64,000 nucleotides of DNA from Moanibacter sp964542645 (GCA_964542645.1 CAZIUG010000008.1:372001-436000); one strand, 5' to 3'; shown: positions 17,765-27,512, counted from the stretch's first letter. Notes: generated by a model from the sequence alone, not told the origin. Made by a program: numbers and translations.

Positions 17765-18529
17765 ATGCGTAAAAATTGGGTTCGCGAAAAACTAAAGGCG
17801 GGACAGCCAACTCTAGGAGCACTACTTGGGTTGGGCAGCCCCAACGTAGCAGAATTGATGGCGCGCGCCGGATATGACTGGCTTGCCATTGAGACCGAAC
17901 ACAACCCCATAGACATGGGCAGGGTTGAACACATGTTGATGGCAATGAACGGAACCGATACCATTCCGATCGTCCGCGTACCGAACAGCGATGCAATCTT
18001 TATTAAGCGAGTCCTTGATGCTGGGAGCATGGGTATCCTAGTTCCAATGGTAAAAACTGCCGCCGAAGCCAAAGCCATCGTCGACGTTACTCGGTATCCG
18101 CCCGAGGGCTCACGAGGATTTGGTCCTCTACGTGCGTCGCACTACACAATGGATAACCTGGACTACTTTTCTAACGCTAATGAGAATATCTTGATTGCAC
18201 TGATCCTCGAGACAAAAGAGGCGCTGGAAAACCTCGATGAGATTACGGATGTACCTGGAATCGACGCTCTATTAGTAGGAGTCTACGATCTCTGTTTGTC
18301 CCTTGGTTTGAACCCGATGAACCAGCCATTCGAAGAGGTTGATGAAGCGATTGCAGAAGCACTTGCCCTATGTCGTAAGAAGAATGTGGCAATTGGGATA
18401 GGAGCCGGATCACCTGAGGAACTACGTCAGCGACATGAGCAAGGCTTTACCTTTCAAACCTACGGGACTGATTACAGGTTGTTGGGGAATTCAGCCCGCG
18501 CCGGTGTAGATTGTTTTAAGCGCCTTTGA
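17765..18529 (+). CDS. HpcH/HpaI-family (2-dehydro-3-deoxy acid) aldolase
   Basis: A 254-residue class II aldolase of the HpcH/HpaI family, which cleaves 4-hydroxy-2-oxo acids to pyruvate (or 2-oxo acid) plus an aldehyde using a divalent metal. Seen are: catalytic His46 in ETEHNPID, the substrate Arg in IVRVPN (Arg71), the metal Glu149 in LILETKEAL, and the metal Asp175 in VGVYDLCLSLG. The length equals the family norm. Relatives cleave 2-keto-3-deoxy-sugar acids, 4-hydroxy-2-oxoheptanedioate or macrophomate-type compounds. With a mannonate-dehydratase-like gene close by, a keto-deoxy sugar acid substrate is a reasonable inference. A terminator-like hairpin follows. Confidence 0.9.
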   Translation: MRKNWVREKLKAGQPTLGALLGLGSPNVAELMARAGYDWLAIETEHNPIDMGRVEHMLMAMNGTDTIPIVRVPNSDAIFIKRVLDAGSMGILVPMVKTAAEAKAIVDVTRYPPEGSRGFGPLRASHYTMDNLDYFSNANENILIALILETKEALENLDEITDVPGIDALLVGVYDLCLSLGLNPMNQPFEEVDEAIAEALALCRKKNVAIGIGAGSPEELRQRHEQGFTFQTYGTDYRLLGNSARAGVDCFKRL

Positions 18530-18850
18530 GTATATCAACGAGTTCCTCGCTTATTCTGAAAAAAGCAGGCAAAGTCTTTTTGAAAAAAGTCCCATAGGTG
18601 ACTTTTTAGGCAGGGTCGGAATTATAAGTCGCATTGTGAAAGTAGAAAATTGAACCCTCGATGGCACTCCTACCACATAAACCATAAAGTCTGCATCATC
18701 TTTCACGATGCTCTTAGAAAAAAGACCTCAAATCATCCTCAAGGTCCTGGATACCGTTGCCGAGTTAAATCGTACGACCTGGTTCCAACTTAACAATCTA
18801 AACTAAGCCTGTACCATCATTGACAACATCATAACCTCTAAAAATTAATA
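18530..18850. other. Intergenic region after the aldolase gene
   Basis: A 321-base stretch. It holds the terminator-like hairpin listed next and no credible gene. The promoter of the following thiamine-diphosphate enzyme gene should lie in its AT-rich right end. Confidence 0.4.
18584..18607 (+). terminator. A-run/T-run hairpin after the aldolase gene
   Basis: AAAAAGTC at 18584-18591 and GACTTTTT at 18600-18607 form an 8-bp perfect stem with an 8-base loop, ending in five T. It lies 55 bases after the aldolase stop. The stem is AT-rich, so it would be a weak intrinsic terminator, possibly working on both strands. Confidence 0.45.
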
Positions 18851-20536
18851 ATGGCTAAAATAACAGGGGCTCGATTCATAGCTGAAACAATCCAAAAAGT
18901 AGGGATAAGCCACGCTTTTTTCATGCCCTATATCGCACCGAGAGCACTGATGGAAATGGAGAGACTGGGAATTAAACGTGTCCAAACTCACGGAGAAAAG
19001 CCCGCAGCCTATATGGCTGATGCTTACGCGAGAGTGCGTCGTGGACCAGGGCTGTGCATGGCCCAGTCGGTAGGAGCTGTCAATCTAGCGGCCGGTTTAC
19101 AAGATGCTTACCTCGCGTGTTCTCCTGTCGTTGCCCTGACAGGCCGCGAAAATCAGAACAGTCAAAAACGCCACGCTTACCAGGAAGTCGATCATGTCGG
19201 TCCGTTTTCAGCTGTAACTAAATACAGTGCCTTTGTCTCCCATTTGGAACAACTTCCTTTTTATCTGCGCCAGGCATTCCGTTCCGCTACTTCAGGGACT
19301 CCAGGTCCGGTCCATTTGGATATGGAAGGGCTTGCTGGCCAAGTTGTTGTTGAAGAAAAAGCGGATCTCGAGGTCATAATCGAAGAGATGTTCTCCCATG
19401 TTCCTCCTTCGCGGCCAGAAGCACAGATCGAGAGCATCGATAAAGCTCTTCAACTGCTGATCCGAGCCATGCGTCCAGTCATTGTAGCCGGAGGCGGAGT
19501 GACTGCATCCGGTGCCAGCGCCGAGCTCGTAGATCTTGCACAAAAGCTTTCTATACCGGTTGCTACATCTCTAAATGCCAAAGCAATGTTTCCCTACGAC
19601 CATCCACTAGCCGTAGGCATCCCCGGTTCCTACTCACGCGCCTGTGCCAACCAAGTCCTGTGCGAAGCGGACCTAGTCTTTTTCATCGGTAGCCACACCG
19701 GAGGACAGGTAACCAACGGTTATACCATTCCACCCCAGGGTACTCCCATTATCCAACTCGACATCAATCCGGAGGAACTGGGACGTAACTACCCTATCAA
19801 AGTTGGGCTTCACGGAGACGTCCGAAACACTCTCCGAAGGATGATTGAACATACGGAGACTACTGAACCCAGAACCAACTGGGTCAAACGAGTCCAGACC
19901 TTGGTCAAAACATGGGAAGAGAGCATCAGTAATTTGTACAACTCAGACGTTATTCCGATGCGGCCAGAACGACTTTGCCGGGAATTGAGCGAGTCTCTTC
20001 CTTCCGACACGATCCTGGTATCAGACACGGGCCATTCAGGAATCTGGACCGGCACTATGCTTGACCTTAGGCACCCAAACCAACTCTATATACGCTGTGC
20101 CGGTTCGCTGGGCTGGGGTCTGCCCGCAGCGATGGGAGCCAAATGCGCCCGTCCTGATCGCCCAGTACTTTGTTTCACAGGTGACGGAGGTATCTGGTAC
20201 CATCTATCAGAACTCGAAACAGCCGTTAGGTGCGGGATCAACACAGTCACTATAGTCAACAATAACCATTCTTTGAACCAGGAGAAACACGGGAACGAGG
20301 CCATTTATGGAGGTCAAACCTTGGGTTCCGATGAGCTCTGGCTGTTCGGCGAAAACGACTTCGCCTCGATTGCTGAATCTATGGGCTGTGTTGGAATTAC
20401 CGTCCGGAAACCGAGCGATATTTCGAGTGCTCTCGATCGAGCATTTAATTGTAACCGACCGGTTGTCGTTGATGTCAAAACCCACCTTGAGGGAATTGCT
20501 CCTGAGGCATGGGTCCCAGGCGAACAATTTCTATAG
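18851..20536 (+). CDS. Thiamine-diphosphate-dependent enzyme, acetolactate-synthase-like (second)
   Basis: A 561-residue ThDP-superfamily enzyme, clearly different from the one at 13575. The catalytic Glu49 lies in QTHGEKPAAYMADAYAR. The central domain spans about 190-330. The cofactor motif is TGDGGIWYH followed by NNNHSLNQEK. N-terminal FFMPYIAPRALMEME replaces the usual GxPG loop, and the C-terminus (GIAPEAWVPGEQFL) is unusual. It has no small-subunit partner. It is more likely a catabolic decarboxylase or carboligase than acetolactate synthase proper. It is the last gene of the catabolic island, convergent with uvrB. Confidence 0.87.
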   Translation: MAKITGARFIAETIQKVGISHAFFMPYIAPRALMEMERLGIKRVQTHGEKPAAYMADAYARVRRGPGLCMAQSVGAVNLAAGLQDAYLACSPVVALTGRENQNSQKRHAYQEVDHVGPFSAVTKYSAFVSHLEQLPFYLRQAFRSATSGTPGPVHLDMEGLAGQVVVEEKADLEVIIEEMFSHVPPSRPEAQIESIDKALQLLIRAMRPVIVAGGGVTASGASAELVDLAQKLSIPVATSLNAKAMFPYDHPLAVGIPGSYSRACANQVLCEADLVFFIGSHTGGQVTNGYTIPPQGTPIIQLDINPEELGRNYPIKVGLHGDVRNTLRRMIEHTETTEPRTNWVKRVQTLVKTWEESISNLYNSDVIPMRPERLCRELSESLPSDTILVSDTGHSGIWTGTMLDLRHPNQLYIRCAGSLGWGLPAAMGAKCARPDRPVLCFTGDGGIWYHLSELETAVRCGINTVTIVNNNHSLNQEKHGNEAIYGGQTLGSDELWLFGENDFASIAESMGCVGITVRKPSDISSALDRAFNCNRPVVVDVKTHLEGIAPEAWVPGEQFL

Positions 20537-20729
20537 GCCACTGGACCAGTGGAATCGAGGTTAAAAGCAACCGTTGACGATCCCATAGCGTTATTGTCCA
20601 GGAGAACGCATACATCTGCGCTACAGTAATTACGTTTCACCGAGAAGGCTATTACGCTAAGAAAGTGAGACCGATGAACGGAACCACAGTTTACAACCTC
20701 CTGCTCTCGCACCTCACCCACAGGAGAAC

Positions 20730-22754
20730 CTAGTTGCTGCTGTAACTCTGTCTCCGATATTTACTTGGCCGTCGAGCCTTGCGCGACTTGTCGGTTCTTC
20801 CCTTCCTCAATAGATCAATTTGATCCCGTAAGAGGGCGGCTTGCTCGAACTCCAGGGAATTAGCTGCCTCAAGCATTTCCGACTCCAATTCAGCGATTAC
20901 GGCGGCCACATCTTTATCCCCTCCGGCGTCTTTTACATTCACCGGATCACTCTCTTCAACTCGGTCATTGAAATGAAGACTCGCCTGATCGCCTCTCTTG
21001 ACACTCTGGGGGATAATTCCGTGCCTTTCATTGTACTCCGTCTGTTTTTTTCGACGATCATTCGTGATTTCAAGAGTTTGCCTGACCGAATCAGTTGAGT
21101 TATCGGCATACAGAATGACTCGTCCCCTTTCATGTCTAGCCGCCCTCCCTGCCGTCTGTATCAGGCTAGTTCGATTGCGAAGGAAACCTTCCTTGTCAGC
21201 GTCCAGAATGGCCACCAAAGCTACCTCTGGTAAGTCCAATCCTTCCCTTAAAAGATTTATACCTACCAACACATCGAAATCTCCACGGCGCAAATTACGC
21301 AGAATCTCTATTCTCTCAATTGCGTCGATGTCACTATGAAGATACTCCACTTTAATCGTCCTTTCACGCAAATAAGCAGTTAAGTCTTCAGACATTCTTT
21401 TAGTTAAAGTTGTAACTAGAACTCTCTCCCCTTCTTCAACAGCATGGTGTATTTCCCCAATTAAATCTTCTACCTGTCCCTGAGCCTCTCGGACCTCTAT
21501 GAGAGGATCTAGCAAACCTGTGGGGCGAATGATCTGCTCTACAACAGTGTTTGAGACCTGCATTTCAAAAGCTGCGGGTGTTGCAGAAACAAAGATCGTT
21601 AACCCGGTCATTTTGTTGAATTCTTCTACTTTGAGAGGACGGTTGTCGAGTGCACTGGGAAGACGAAAGCCATATTCGACAAGCTTTTCTTTTCGAGATC
21701 GGTCTCCTCGATACATTGCTCCTATTTGCGGGACAGTAGCATGGCTCTCATCGATAATGAGGATGAACTCCTTCGGGAAAAAATCGATCAGGCACCACGG
21801 TCTCTCACCCGCCTTTCGGCCTGAGAGATGGCGGGAATAGTTTTCAATTCCGCTGCAAAATCCCATCTCCCCCAGCATTTCAAGATCATACTCAGTCCGC
21901 ATTCGAAGGCGTTGTGCCTCCAGTAAACGATTGTTTTTCTCGAATTCAGCAACCCTATCTTCCAATTCTTTTCGAATTCCTTCCTTGGCCTGTTCGATCT
22001 TGTGCTTTGGAGTAATAAACTGATTTGCCGGATAGAGATGGAACCCGTCAAATTGCTGCCCGGTCTTCCCAGTCAGTGGATCCAATTCCTTAATGCTCTC
22101 AACTGTGTCGGCCCAAAATTCGATTCTAACAGCCGTTTCCATATAGGCCGGGAAAACATCAATTATATCACCTCGGACTCGAAAATTGCCCCGGGTAAAT
22201 TTGATATCGTTTCGCTCATAAAGATTGTCAACCAACCGTTCTAAAAATTGGTCCCTCCCAAATTTTTCCTCTACCTGAATAGGGATCATCAGTTCCGAAA
22301 AATCCTCTGGAGAGCCCAGGCCATAAATACAAGACACGCTAGCCACCACGATCACATCTTGACGACTGATAAGAGAACTTGTGGCAGAAATGCGAAGTCT
22401 TTCAATCTCATCATTGATCGATGAATCCTTTTCGATGTAGGTGTCTGTTTGAGGAATATAAGCCTCTGGCTGATAGTAGTCGTAATAACTGACAAAATAC
22501 TCGACTGCGTTCTTGGGAAAAAACCCTTTAAATTCCGAATACAATTGTGCCGCAAGCGTCTTGTTGTGAGAAATAACCAACGTCGGACGCTGGAGTGTCT
22601 CGATTACGTTCGCCATTGTGAATGTCTTGCCAGATCCGGTCACTCCAAGAAGAGTCTGATAGCGGTTACCTTCGCCCACAGATCGGACAAGCGCCTCGAT
22701 TGCCTGAGGTTGATCACCAGTTGGCTGATAGTCGGCTTGGAGTTGAAATTTCAT
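20730..22754 (-). CDS. uvrB: Excinuclease ABC subunit B
   Basis: A 674-residue UvrB, the damage-verification helicase of nucleotide excision repair. Walker A is GVTGSGKTFT (Lys43). The beta-hairpin YYDYYQPEAYIPQTDTYIEK, the IIDESHAT Walker B and the helicase motifs (FVSATPA, GINLLREGLDLPE, QTAGRAARHERG) are present. The C-terminal UVR motif IAELESEMLEAANSLEFEQAA binds UvrC. The frame begins at TTG 22763, but ATG 22754 gives the standard MKFQLQADYQPTGDQ start. The gene is complete. It lies downstream of the symporter gene on the same strand; uvrA and uvrC are not in view, but mfd is at the right end. Confidence 0.98.
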   Translation of the reverse strand: MKFQLQADYQPTGDQPQAIEALVRSVGEGNRYQTLLGVTGSGKTFTMANVIETLQRPTLVISHNKTLAAQLYSEFKGFFPKNAVEYFVSYYDYYQPEAYIPQTDTYIEKDSSINDEIERLRISATSSLISRQDVIVVASVSCIYGLGSPEDFSELMIPIQVEEKFGRDQFLERLVDNLYERNDIKFTRGNFRVRGDIIDVFPAYMETAVRIEFWADTVESIKELDPLTGKTGQQFDGFHLYPANQFITPKHKIEQAKEGIRKELEDRVAEFEKNNRLLEAQRLRMRTEYDLEMLGEMGFCSGIENYSRHLSGRKAGERPWCLIDFFPKEFILIIDESHATVPQIGAMYRGDRSRKEKLVEYGFRLPSALDNRPLKVEEFNKMTGLTIFVSATPAAFEMQVSNTVVEQIIRPTGLLDPLIEVREAQGQVEDLIGEIHHAVEEGERVLVTTLTKRMSEDLTAYLRERTIKVEYLHSDIDAIERIEILRNLRRGDFDVLVGINLLREGLDLPEVALVAILDADKEGFLRNRTSLIQTAGRAARHERGRVILYADNSTDSVRQTLEITNDRRKKQTEYNERHGIIPQSVKRGDQASLHFNDRVEESDPVNVKDAGGDKDVAAVIAELESEMLEAANSLEFEQAALLRDQIDLLRKGRTDKSRKARRPSKYRRQSYSSN

Positions 22755-22883
22755 ACGACACAAGAATCATGAGGCACCATCTTGTTTATTCAGGGCCAAA
22801 GATCGTCCGGAACACGATAGAATTAGTGGGATTAAATACTAGTGAGGAAGAAATGGACAAACAAACCATAAAAGGTAGGGACC

Positions 22884-24188
22884 TCATTCCAGTGCTACTT
22901 TTTTATCTCCATAAACCCCCTTCTCTCCCTCTGATTTTGCGATGATAACTGCTCCACAAGTGTCGCTAAATACATTTACAGAGGTACGACACATGTCGAG
23001 CAACCGATCAGTCACCCAAACTAGTCCAACAGCTTCTAGAGGTAAACCTACTACCCCAAGAATAAGGGTTATTGCAACCAGGCTCGCGGCTGGAATACCG
23101 GCCACTCCAATTGAGGTTACTAGAGCCAGCACAAGAACCGTAAGTTGAGTTGAAAACCCCATTTCAAACCCATATATCTGTCCGATAAAGATCACCACAA
23201 CACACTCATAAAGTGCTGTTCCATCCATGTTTACGGTAGCACCAAGAGGAAGAGTGAAACTAGCTGTTCTGGGAGAGACTCCTGCCTGTTTTTCAACAGT
23301 CTCCATGGTGACCGGCAGGGTTGAAGCGGAAGATGCTGTGGAAAATGCAGTTAACAAGGCAGGCACCATTGTTCGAAAATGCTGTAATGGCGATACTCGA
23401 CCAACCAGCTTTAGGAGCACACCTAAAGTAACAAAAAAATGAATCGAAAGTCCCAGCAAGACTGTGAGAAAAAACTTAAAAAGTGGTAAAATAGCATCGA
23501 ATCCGGTTCTTAGGATAATGGGAGTTACAAGTCCAAAAACACCGATAGGCGCAAATTTAATGATCAGATTCGTGATCAACATCATCACTTGCTGAATGCT
23601 TTTCCATAATTCGAATTGAAACTGACGTGGGCGATCGGGAAGTTTACTGATGAAGAATCCAAAAAAGAGACTGAAGGTGATAATTCCCAAAAGTTGCCCA
23701 TTATCGGTTGCCGCCTGAAAAATATTGGGAGGAAACATTCGGTGTACGATGCCTACGATATCCGCGGGACCACGGCCCTCTATTTTTCCGATGAATTCGT
23801 CCGCATCTTGTGCTTGCCCTTTGATGAGTTCGGATAGGCTTTCATCGACTACACCTGGACGTATGGTATTGACCAATAAGAGACCGACAAGTATTGCAAA
23901 CAGGCCGGTTAAAGTATAGTAAGTCAGCACCTTTAAACCGATCCGACCCACATTACGGTCCGCTCCCAGACTCATCATGCCGCTGATGATAGAAGAGATG
24001 ATCAACGGCACTACGATCATCTTCAGGGCATTCTTAAACAGGTCACCCCCAAAACGACAGGATGCCTCCAGTCCTCTAGAGAAACCGGTATTCTCGATCC
24101 CCAATGCCCTTACAATTACCACACAAACAGTGGCTAACCCCAGGGCCAGCAGGATCTGCCAGTGAAGTCTCCATCTGACAGGATTCAT
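22884..24188 (-). CDS. Dicarboxylate/amino acid:cation symporter (DAACS family)
   Basis: A 434-residue inner-membrane transporter of the GltP/DctA/GltPh family. It has the serine-rich hairpin motif AFSTASSASTLPVTM, the GATVNMDGTALYE transport-core motif in helix 7, and the helix 8 MCRTSVNVFSDTCGAVI region with the conserved Arg and Asn/Asp residues that bind dicarboxylate. Six N-terminal scaffold helices precede these. It moves glutamate, aspartate or C4-dicarboxylates with H+ or Na+. It is read divergently from fabV across 283 bases and ends 129 bases before uvrB. Confidence 0.93.
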   Translation of the reverse strand: MNPVRWRLHWQILLALGLATVCVVIVRALGIENTGFSRGLEASCRFGGDLFKNALKMIVVPLIISSIISGMMSLGADRNVGRIGLKVLTYYTLTGLFAILVGLLLVNTIRPGVVDESLSELIKGQAQDADEFIGKIEGRGPADIVGIVHRMFPPNIFQAATDNGQLLGIITFSLFFGFFISKLPDRPRQFQFELWKSIQQVMMLITNLIIKFAPIGVFGLVTPIILRTGFDAILPLFKFFLTVLLGLSIHFFVTLGVLLKLVGRVSPLQHFRTMVPALLTAFSTASSASTLPVTMETVEKQAGVSPRTASFTLPLGATVNMDGTALYECVVVIFIGQIYGFEMGFSTQLTVLVLALVTSIGVAGIPAASLVAITLILGVVGLPLEAVGLVWVTDRLLDMCRTSVNVFSDTCGAVIIAKSEGEKGVYGDKKVALE

Positions 24189-24471
24189 TAGGTTAGGTAT
24201 CCATTCTTTTTACCACTAGACTCAGACAGCTGTAGCAAAGCTTAACCGCCGGACTCCTAGCAATGAGAAAATCAGATTTTGCTTTGCGTGTCCACTCTCG
24301 CAATCCATTTCGGGAACAGAATCTAATGCAGTAAATAAGCAATTATTTCCGATATCTCCGACACTAACAATTTTGATCCATAAAACCCCAACTTATTTTG
24401 ACCAGCTCTTCGCCTTAACTACAAATGTTTTCCATTGCTCCTATTTCGGAAATCCCCAAGTTAAATCCCAT

Positions 24472-25659
24472 ATGATCATCAAACCAAGGACTAGAGGATT
24501 TATTTGTATAACAGCTCATCCGACTGGATGTGCAGCGAATATACGAGCACAGATCGAGACTGTCCAATCCCGTGGTAAGATCAGAAATGGACCAAAGAAC
24601 GTCCTTATCATTGGAGCATCTACCGGATACGGACTAGCCACCCGAATTGTCAGCGCCTTCGCATGCGGCTCCGCTACCCTTGGGGTCTTTATGCACCGGG
24701 GCTCTGAACGGGGGAGAACTGCCGAAGCCGGCTGGTATAATTCGGTCGCATTCCAAAATGCAGCTCAAGAAGAAGGTCTTGTGGCATGCAATATCAATGG
24801 CGACGCATTTAGTAATGAAATTAAAGAAAGAACGGTCGATCTGATTAAGCTAGAATTAGGTAAAATCGACCTCCTTGTTTACAGTTTGGCCGCGCCGCGG
24901 AGAATCGATCCATATACAGGAGAAGTTTATAAGTCGGCCCTGAAGCCAGTTGGTAGGGCTTTTACTAGTAAGGGCCTAGATACTGACCGAGGAGTGGTTA
25001 AGGAAGTCACTTTCGAACCCGCAACAGAGGAAGAGATTGAAGGTACCACCAAGGTTATGGGAGGCGAAGATTGGAAATTATGGATTGAGTCTCTAAGAAG
25101 GGAGAATCTACTTGCGGAAGGATGCTCAACTTGCGCCTATTCCTATATTGGCCCTGAAGTTACCTGGCCTGTCTATCGAAACGGCACCATTGGTATCGCA
25201 AAAAAACACATTGAGGACACAGCGGAGGAAATAAACCAGTCGCTTAAATCAATCGGCGGTAGAGCTTTTACCTCGGTTAACAAAGCCTTCGTCTCCCATG
25301 CGAGTTCTGCTATACCAGTGGTCCCTTTATACATCTCTATCCTTTTCAAAGTAATGAAGGAAAAAGGAATCCATGAGGAGTGTATCGAACAGATTTATCG
25401 ACTTTTCAATACTCACATATACGGTGAAGGAGAAACTCTCTTTGACAAAGAAGGCAGGGTGCGCATCGACGATCTTGAGATGCGATCCGACATTCAAAAA
25501 ACCGCAACAGAGCTTTGGAACCAGGTTACAACTGAAAACTTGGACGAGATTTCCGACTTCGCCGGCTATCGCTCCGACTTCCTCAAGCTGTTTGGATTTG
25601 GAATACCTGGCGTTGATTACGAAGCTGATGTCGATCCGGTGGTAGAATTTTCGACTTAG
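24472..25659 (+). CDS. fabV: Enoyl-[acyl-carrier-protein] / trans-2-enoyl-CoA reductase FabV
   Basis: A 395-residue NADH-dependent enoyl reductase of fatty acid synthesis. The signature N-terminus MIIKPRTRGFICITAHPTGC is followed by the Rossmann loop IIGASTGYGLA. The active-site Tyr-X8-Lys (Tyr235, Lys244) lies in WPVYRNGTIGIAKKH, exactly at the family positions. The frame runs back to 24373, but ATG 24472 gives the conserved start and family length (about 397). FabV is one of several non-homologous bacterial enoyl reductases and is naturally triclosan-resistant. It is convergent with exbD. Confidence 0.96.
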   Translation: MIIKPRTRGFICITAHPTGCAANIRAQIETVQSRGKIRNGPKNVLIIGASTGYGLATRIVSAFACGSATLGVFMHRGSERGRTAEAGWYNSVAFQNAAQEEGLVACNINGDAFSNEIKERTVDLIKLELGKIDLLVYSLAAPRRIDPYTGEVYKSALKPVGRAFTSKGLDTDRGVVKEVTFEPATEEEIEGTTKVMGGEDWKLWIESLRRENLLAEGCSTCAYSYIGPEVTWPVYRNGTIGIAKKHIEDTAEEINQSLKSIGGRAFTSVNKAFVSHASSAIPVVPLYISILFKVMKEKGIHEECIEQIYRLFNTHIYGEGETLFDKEGRVRIDDLEMRSDIQKTATELWNQVTTENLDEISDFAGYRSDFLKLFGFGIPGVDYEADVDPVVEFST

Positions 25660-25692
25660 TTTAATCCGCAAGGATTGGCATGGATAAAAATC

Positions 25693-26091
25693 CTACCGCG
25701 ACTGAAGCCTGATTTTCTCCAATCCGGCTTCCCGGCAAACATCCATGATATAGGTAACTCTCTTGAGGTAAGTCTCCTCATCGGCCATAACGAGGACTGG
25801 GATCTCTTTATTTAATTCTCCCTGTAAATTTAGCGAAAACTCAAGTTCATCCTTGGAAATTGGGACTCCACTGAGAAAGAATTGGCCCGCAGCGTCGATT
25901 GCAATCTCGAGCTGTTCGACATTCTTGTTTTTCCCTGCTGTTTCGATTTTGGGTAGAACAAGATTGAGAGTCGTCAGATTTCGAAACTGCATTGAAACTA
26001 GGAAAAAAAAGATTAACACAATTAAAACATCGACTAGCGGCACAATATTGATTTCCACTTTTCGACGCCTATGGGTTTCAATAAGTTCCAT
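25693..26091 (-). CDS. exbD: ExbD/TolR-family biopolymer transport protein
   Basis: A 132-residue protein with one N-terminal membrane helix (about 16-38: IVPLVDVLIVLIFFFLV) that carries the proton-channel Asp, and a periplasmic ExbD/TolR domain ending in MDVCREAGLEKIRLQ. With its partner just upstream (15 bases apart, same strand) it should form the proton-driven motor that powers TonB-dependent import or Tol-Pal envelope functions. No tonB, tolA or receptor gene is in view, so the client is unknown. ATG 26091 is clear. Confidence 0.92.
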   Translation of the reverse strand: MELIETHRRRKVEINIVPLVDVLIVLIFFFLVSMQFRNLTTLNLVLPKIETAGKNKNVEQLEIAIDAAGQFFLSGVPISKDELEFSLNLQGELNKEIPVLVMADEETYLKRVTYIMDVCREAGLEKIRLQSR

Positions 26092-26106
26092 AGCAAACTC
26101 CTAATA

Positions 26107-26679
26107 TCATCCCTTTGGCGGTGACCTGCCGATGTCGATTAGGCGTTCAACTCCAACACTTAAACGAACCGCCAATGTATCCACCCGTCTAGTCAGAAAG
26201 CTATTTCCGACCAATGATGGAATGGCAATGGAGAGCCCTAACATTGTCGTAGTCAATGCCAGTGCTATACCTTCAACAAAGGAAGCTGGATCGGGCATTC
26301 CGGTTTCGTAGGATATGTTAGCGAATACTTTTACGAGACCGGTAACTGTTCCCAAAAGCCCGATCAGGGGAGCAGCACTTACTATAATCTCAAGGATGAA
26401 CATCCCCCGCTCCATTCGCGAGATCTCTAGCCGAGCAAAAGCCTTGAGTTGATCCTGGTCCGGATCATTCCGTTCATAGAATCGTAGAATACGCCCTGCT
26501 ACCGATTCGTCGAGGGCCTCAGGAATTTTCCCTTCTACGAAACTATCAACCAGCTCCTTTGGAATTACATTGCTGGTTCTAAGTGCAATCAGCCTCTCCA
26601 CAATGATAAATACTGATAGGAAAGAACACAAACCGAGCGGCCAAATAAAAATCCCAGCCCCATCAACGATGTTGATCAT
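26107..26679 (-). CDS. exbB: MotA/TolQ/ExbB proton channel family protein
   Basis: A 190-residue, three-helix inner-membrane protein of the ExbB/TolQ type. Helix 1 is IWPLGLCSFLSVFIIVERL, and the paired helices 2 and 3 contain IVSAAPLIGLLGTVTGLVKVF and GIALALTTTMLGLSIAIPSLVG, the classical core motifs. The frame is open to TTG 26763, but ATG 26679 places the first helix eight residues in, as in relatives; the 28 extra codons look non-native. It forms an operon with exbD (15-base gap). TolQ is an alternative name. Confidence 0.93.
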   Translation of the reverse strand: MINIVDGAGIFIWPLGLCSFLSVFIIVERLIALRTSNVIPKELVDSFVEGKIPEALDESVAGRILRFYERNDPDQDQLKAFARLEISRMERGMFILEIIVSAAPLIGLLGTVTGLVKVFANISYETGMPDPASFVEGIALALTTTMLGLSIAIPSLVGNSFLTRRVDTLAVRLSVGVERLIDIGRSPPKG

Positions 26680-26918
26680 CTGTTTATCAAAGTTTCGTTG
26701 TTCTGTATGATTTAAAATCCAATAACTTTTTTGGGCCTCAGGTCCATTCGAAGGTCCAGCCAATAGGATAAAACAGGGAATCGCAAGGTGCGGTTTTAAT
26801 CAACGATTGATCCGATTCCGAAGTGAAAGCAGTGGCCAACACTGATACGTAAAATCGTCGAGGTTTCATTGATGCCTTAAGCACTAAAGATCTGAGCCAA
26901 GATTACTGCAACGGATTC

Positions 26919-27512
26919 CTAATAGGGCAACAGAGATTCGAGTTCATCCGCTTCGTCGAGTCCTTCTAATAACTCGCCAATCGGATCCCACTTTCCCTCG
27001 AGTAAACTTTTCCTCGCCCCGGGAGTAACTGTAGCGGGAAATCCTTTTTCCCCGTAGGAGATTCGATCATCAGTGAGATCGACAGTGATCTCAAGCAGGG
27101 GATCCTTTTCAATTGCAGCCGCAAGCCTCAAAATCGCTTCCCGATCAGCGTCCAAACATGGTATTCCCAAATTTAGAGAATTGCCATAGAAAATCTCGGC
27201 GAAACTAACGCCGACAAGAGCTCGGATTCCAAATCGATAGAGTGACTGCGGAGCGTGCTCCCTTGAACTTCCGCAACCGAAATTCGCTCCACAAAGTAAA
27301 ATCGAAGCACCTTTAAAACGGGAATCATTCATGGGATGGGCTTTCTCAGTCCCATCCTTTCTCATTCGTTCATCGTAGAATGCGTATTCTCCGAGGCCAT
27401 CAAATGTAATGCATTTCATAAACCGAGCGGGTATTATGCGGTCAGTGTCAATGTCATCTCCCGGTATGGAAATACCACAACCGCTAATCTTGGTGATTTT
27501 TTCTAGAGGCAT
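26919..27512 (-). CDS. leuD: 3-isopropylmalate dehydratase small subunit
   Basis: A 197-residue LeuD, the swivel-domain subunit of isopropylmalate isomerase in leucine synthesis. The substrate-loop motif NFGCGSSREHAP, the start DDIDTDRIIPARF and YGNSLNLGI are all present. It pairs with LeuC, whose gene lies upstream on the same strand; the 326-base gap between them is larger than usual. The C-terminus (LLEGLDEADELESLLPY) extends a little past the core. Start ATG 27512. Confidence 0.96.
   Translation of the reverse strand: MPLEKITKISGCGISIPGDDIDTDRIIPARFMKCITFDGLGEYAFYDERMRKDGTEKAHPMNDSRFKGASILLCGANFGCGSSREHAPQSLYRFGIRALVGVSFAEIFYGNSLNLGIPCLDADREAILRLAAAIEKDPLLEITVDLTDDRISYGEKGFPATVTPGARKSLLEGKWDPIGELLEGLDEADELESLLPY

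Noticed and set aside
18530..18850. Possible CRISPR or tandem repeat because of repeated AAAGTC words
   Set aside because: Only two or three short words and one hairpin; no regular repeat-spacer pattern. No CRISPR array was seen anywhere in the window.
27371..27394. AGAAT-GCGT-ATTCT dyad similar to the island motif
   Set aside because: It lies inside the leuD coding sequence and matches only in a short core; probably chance.
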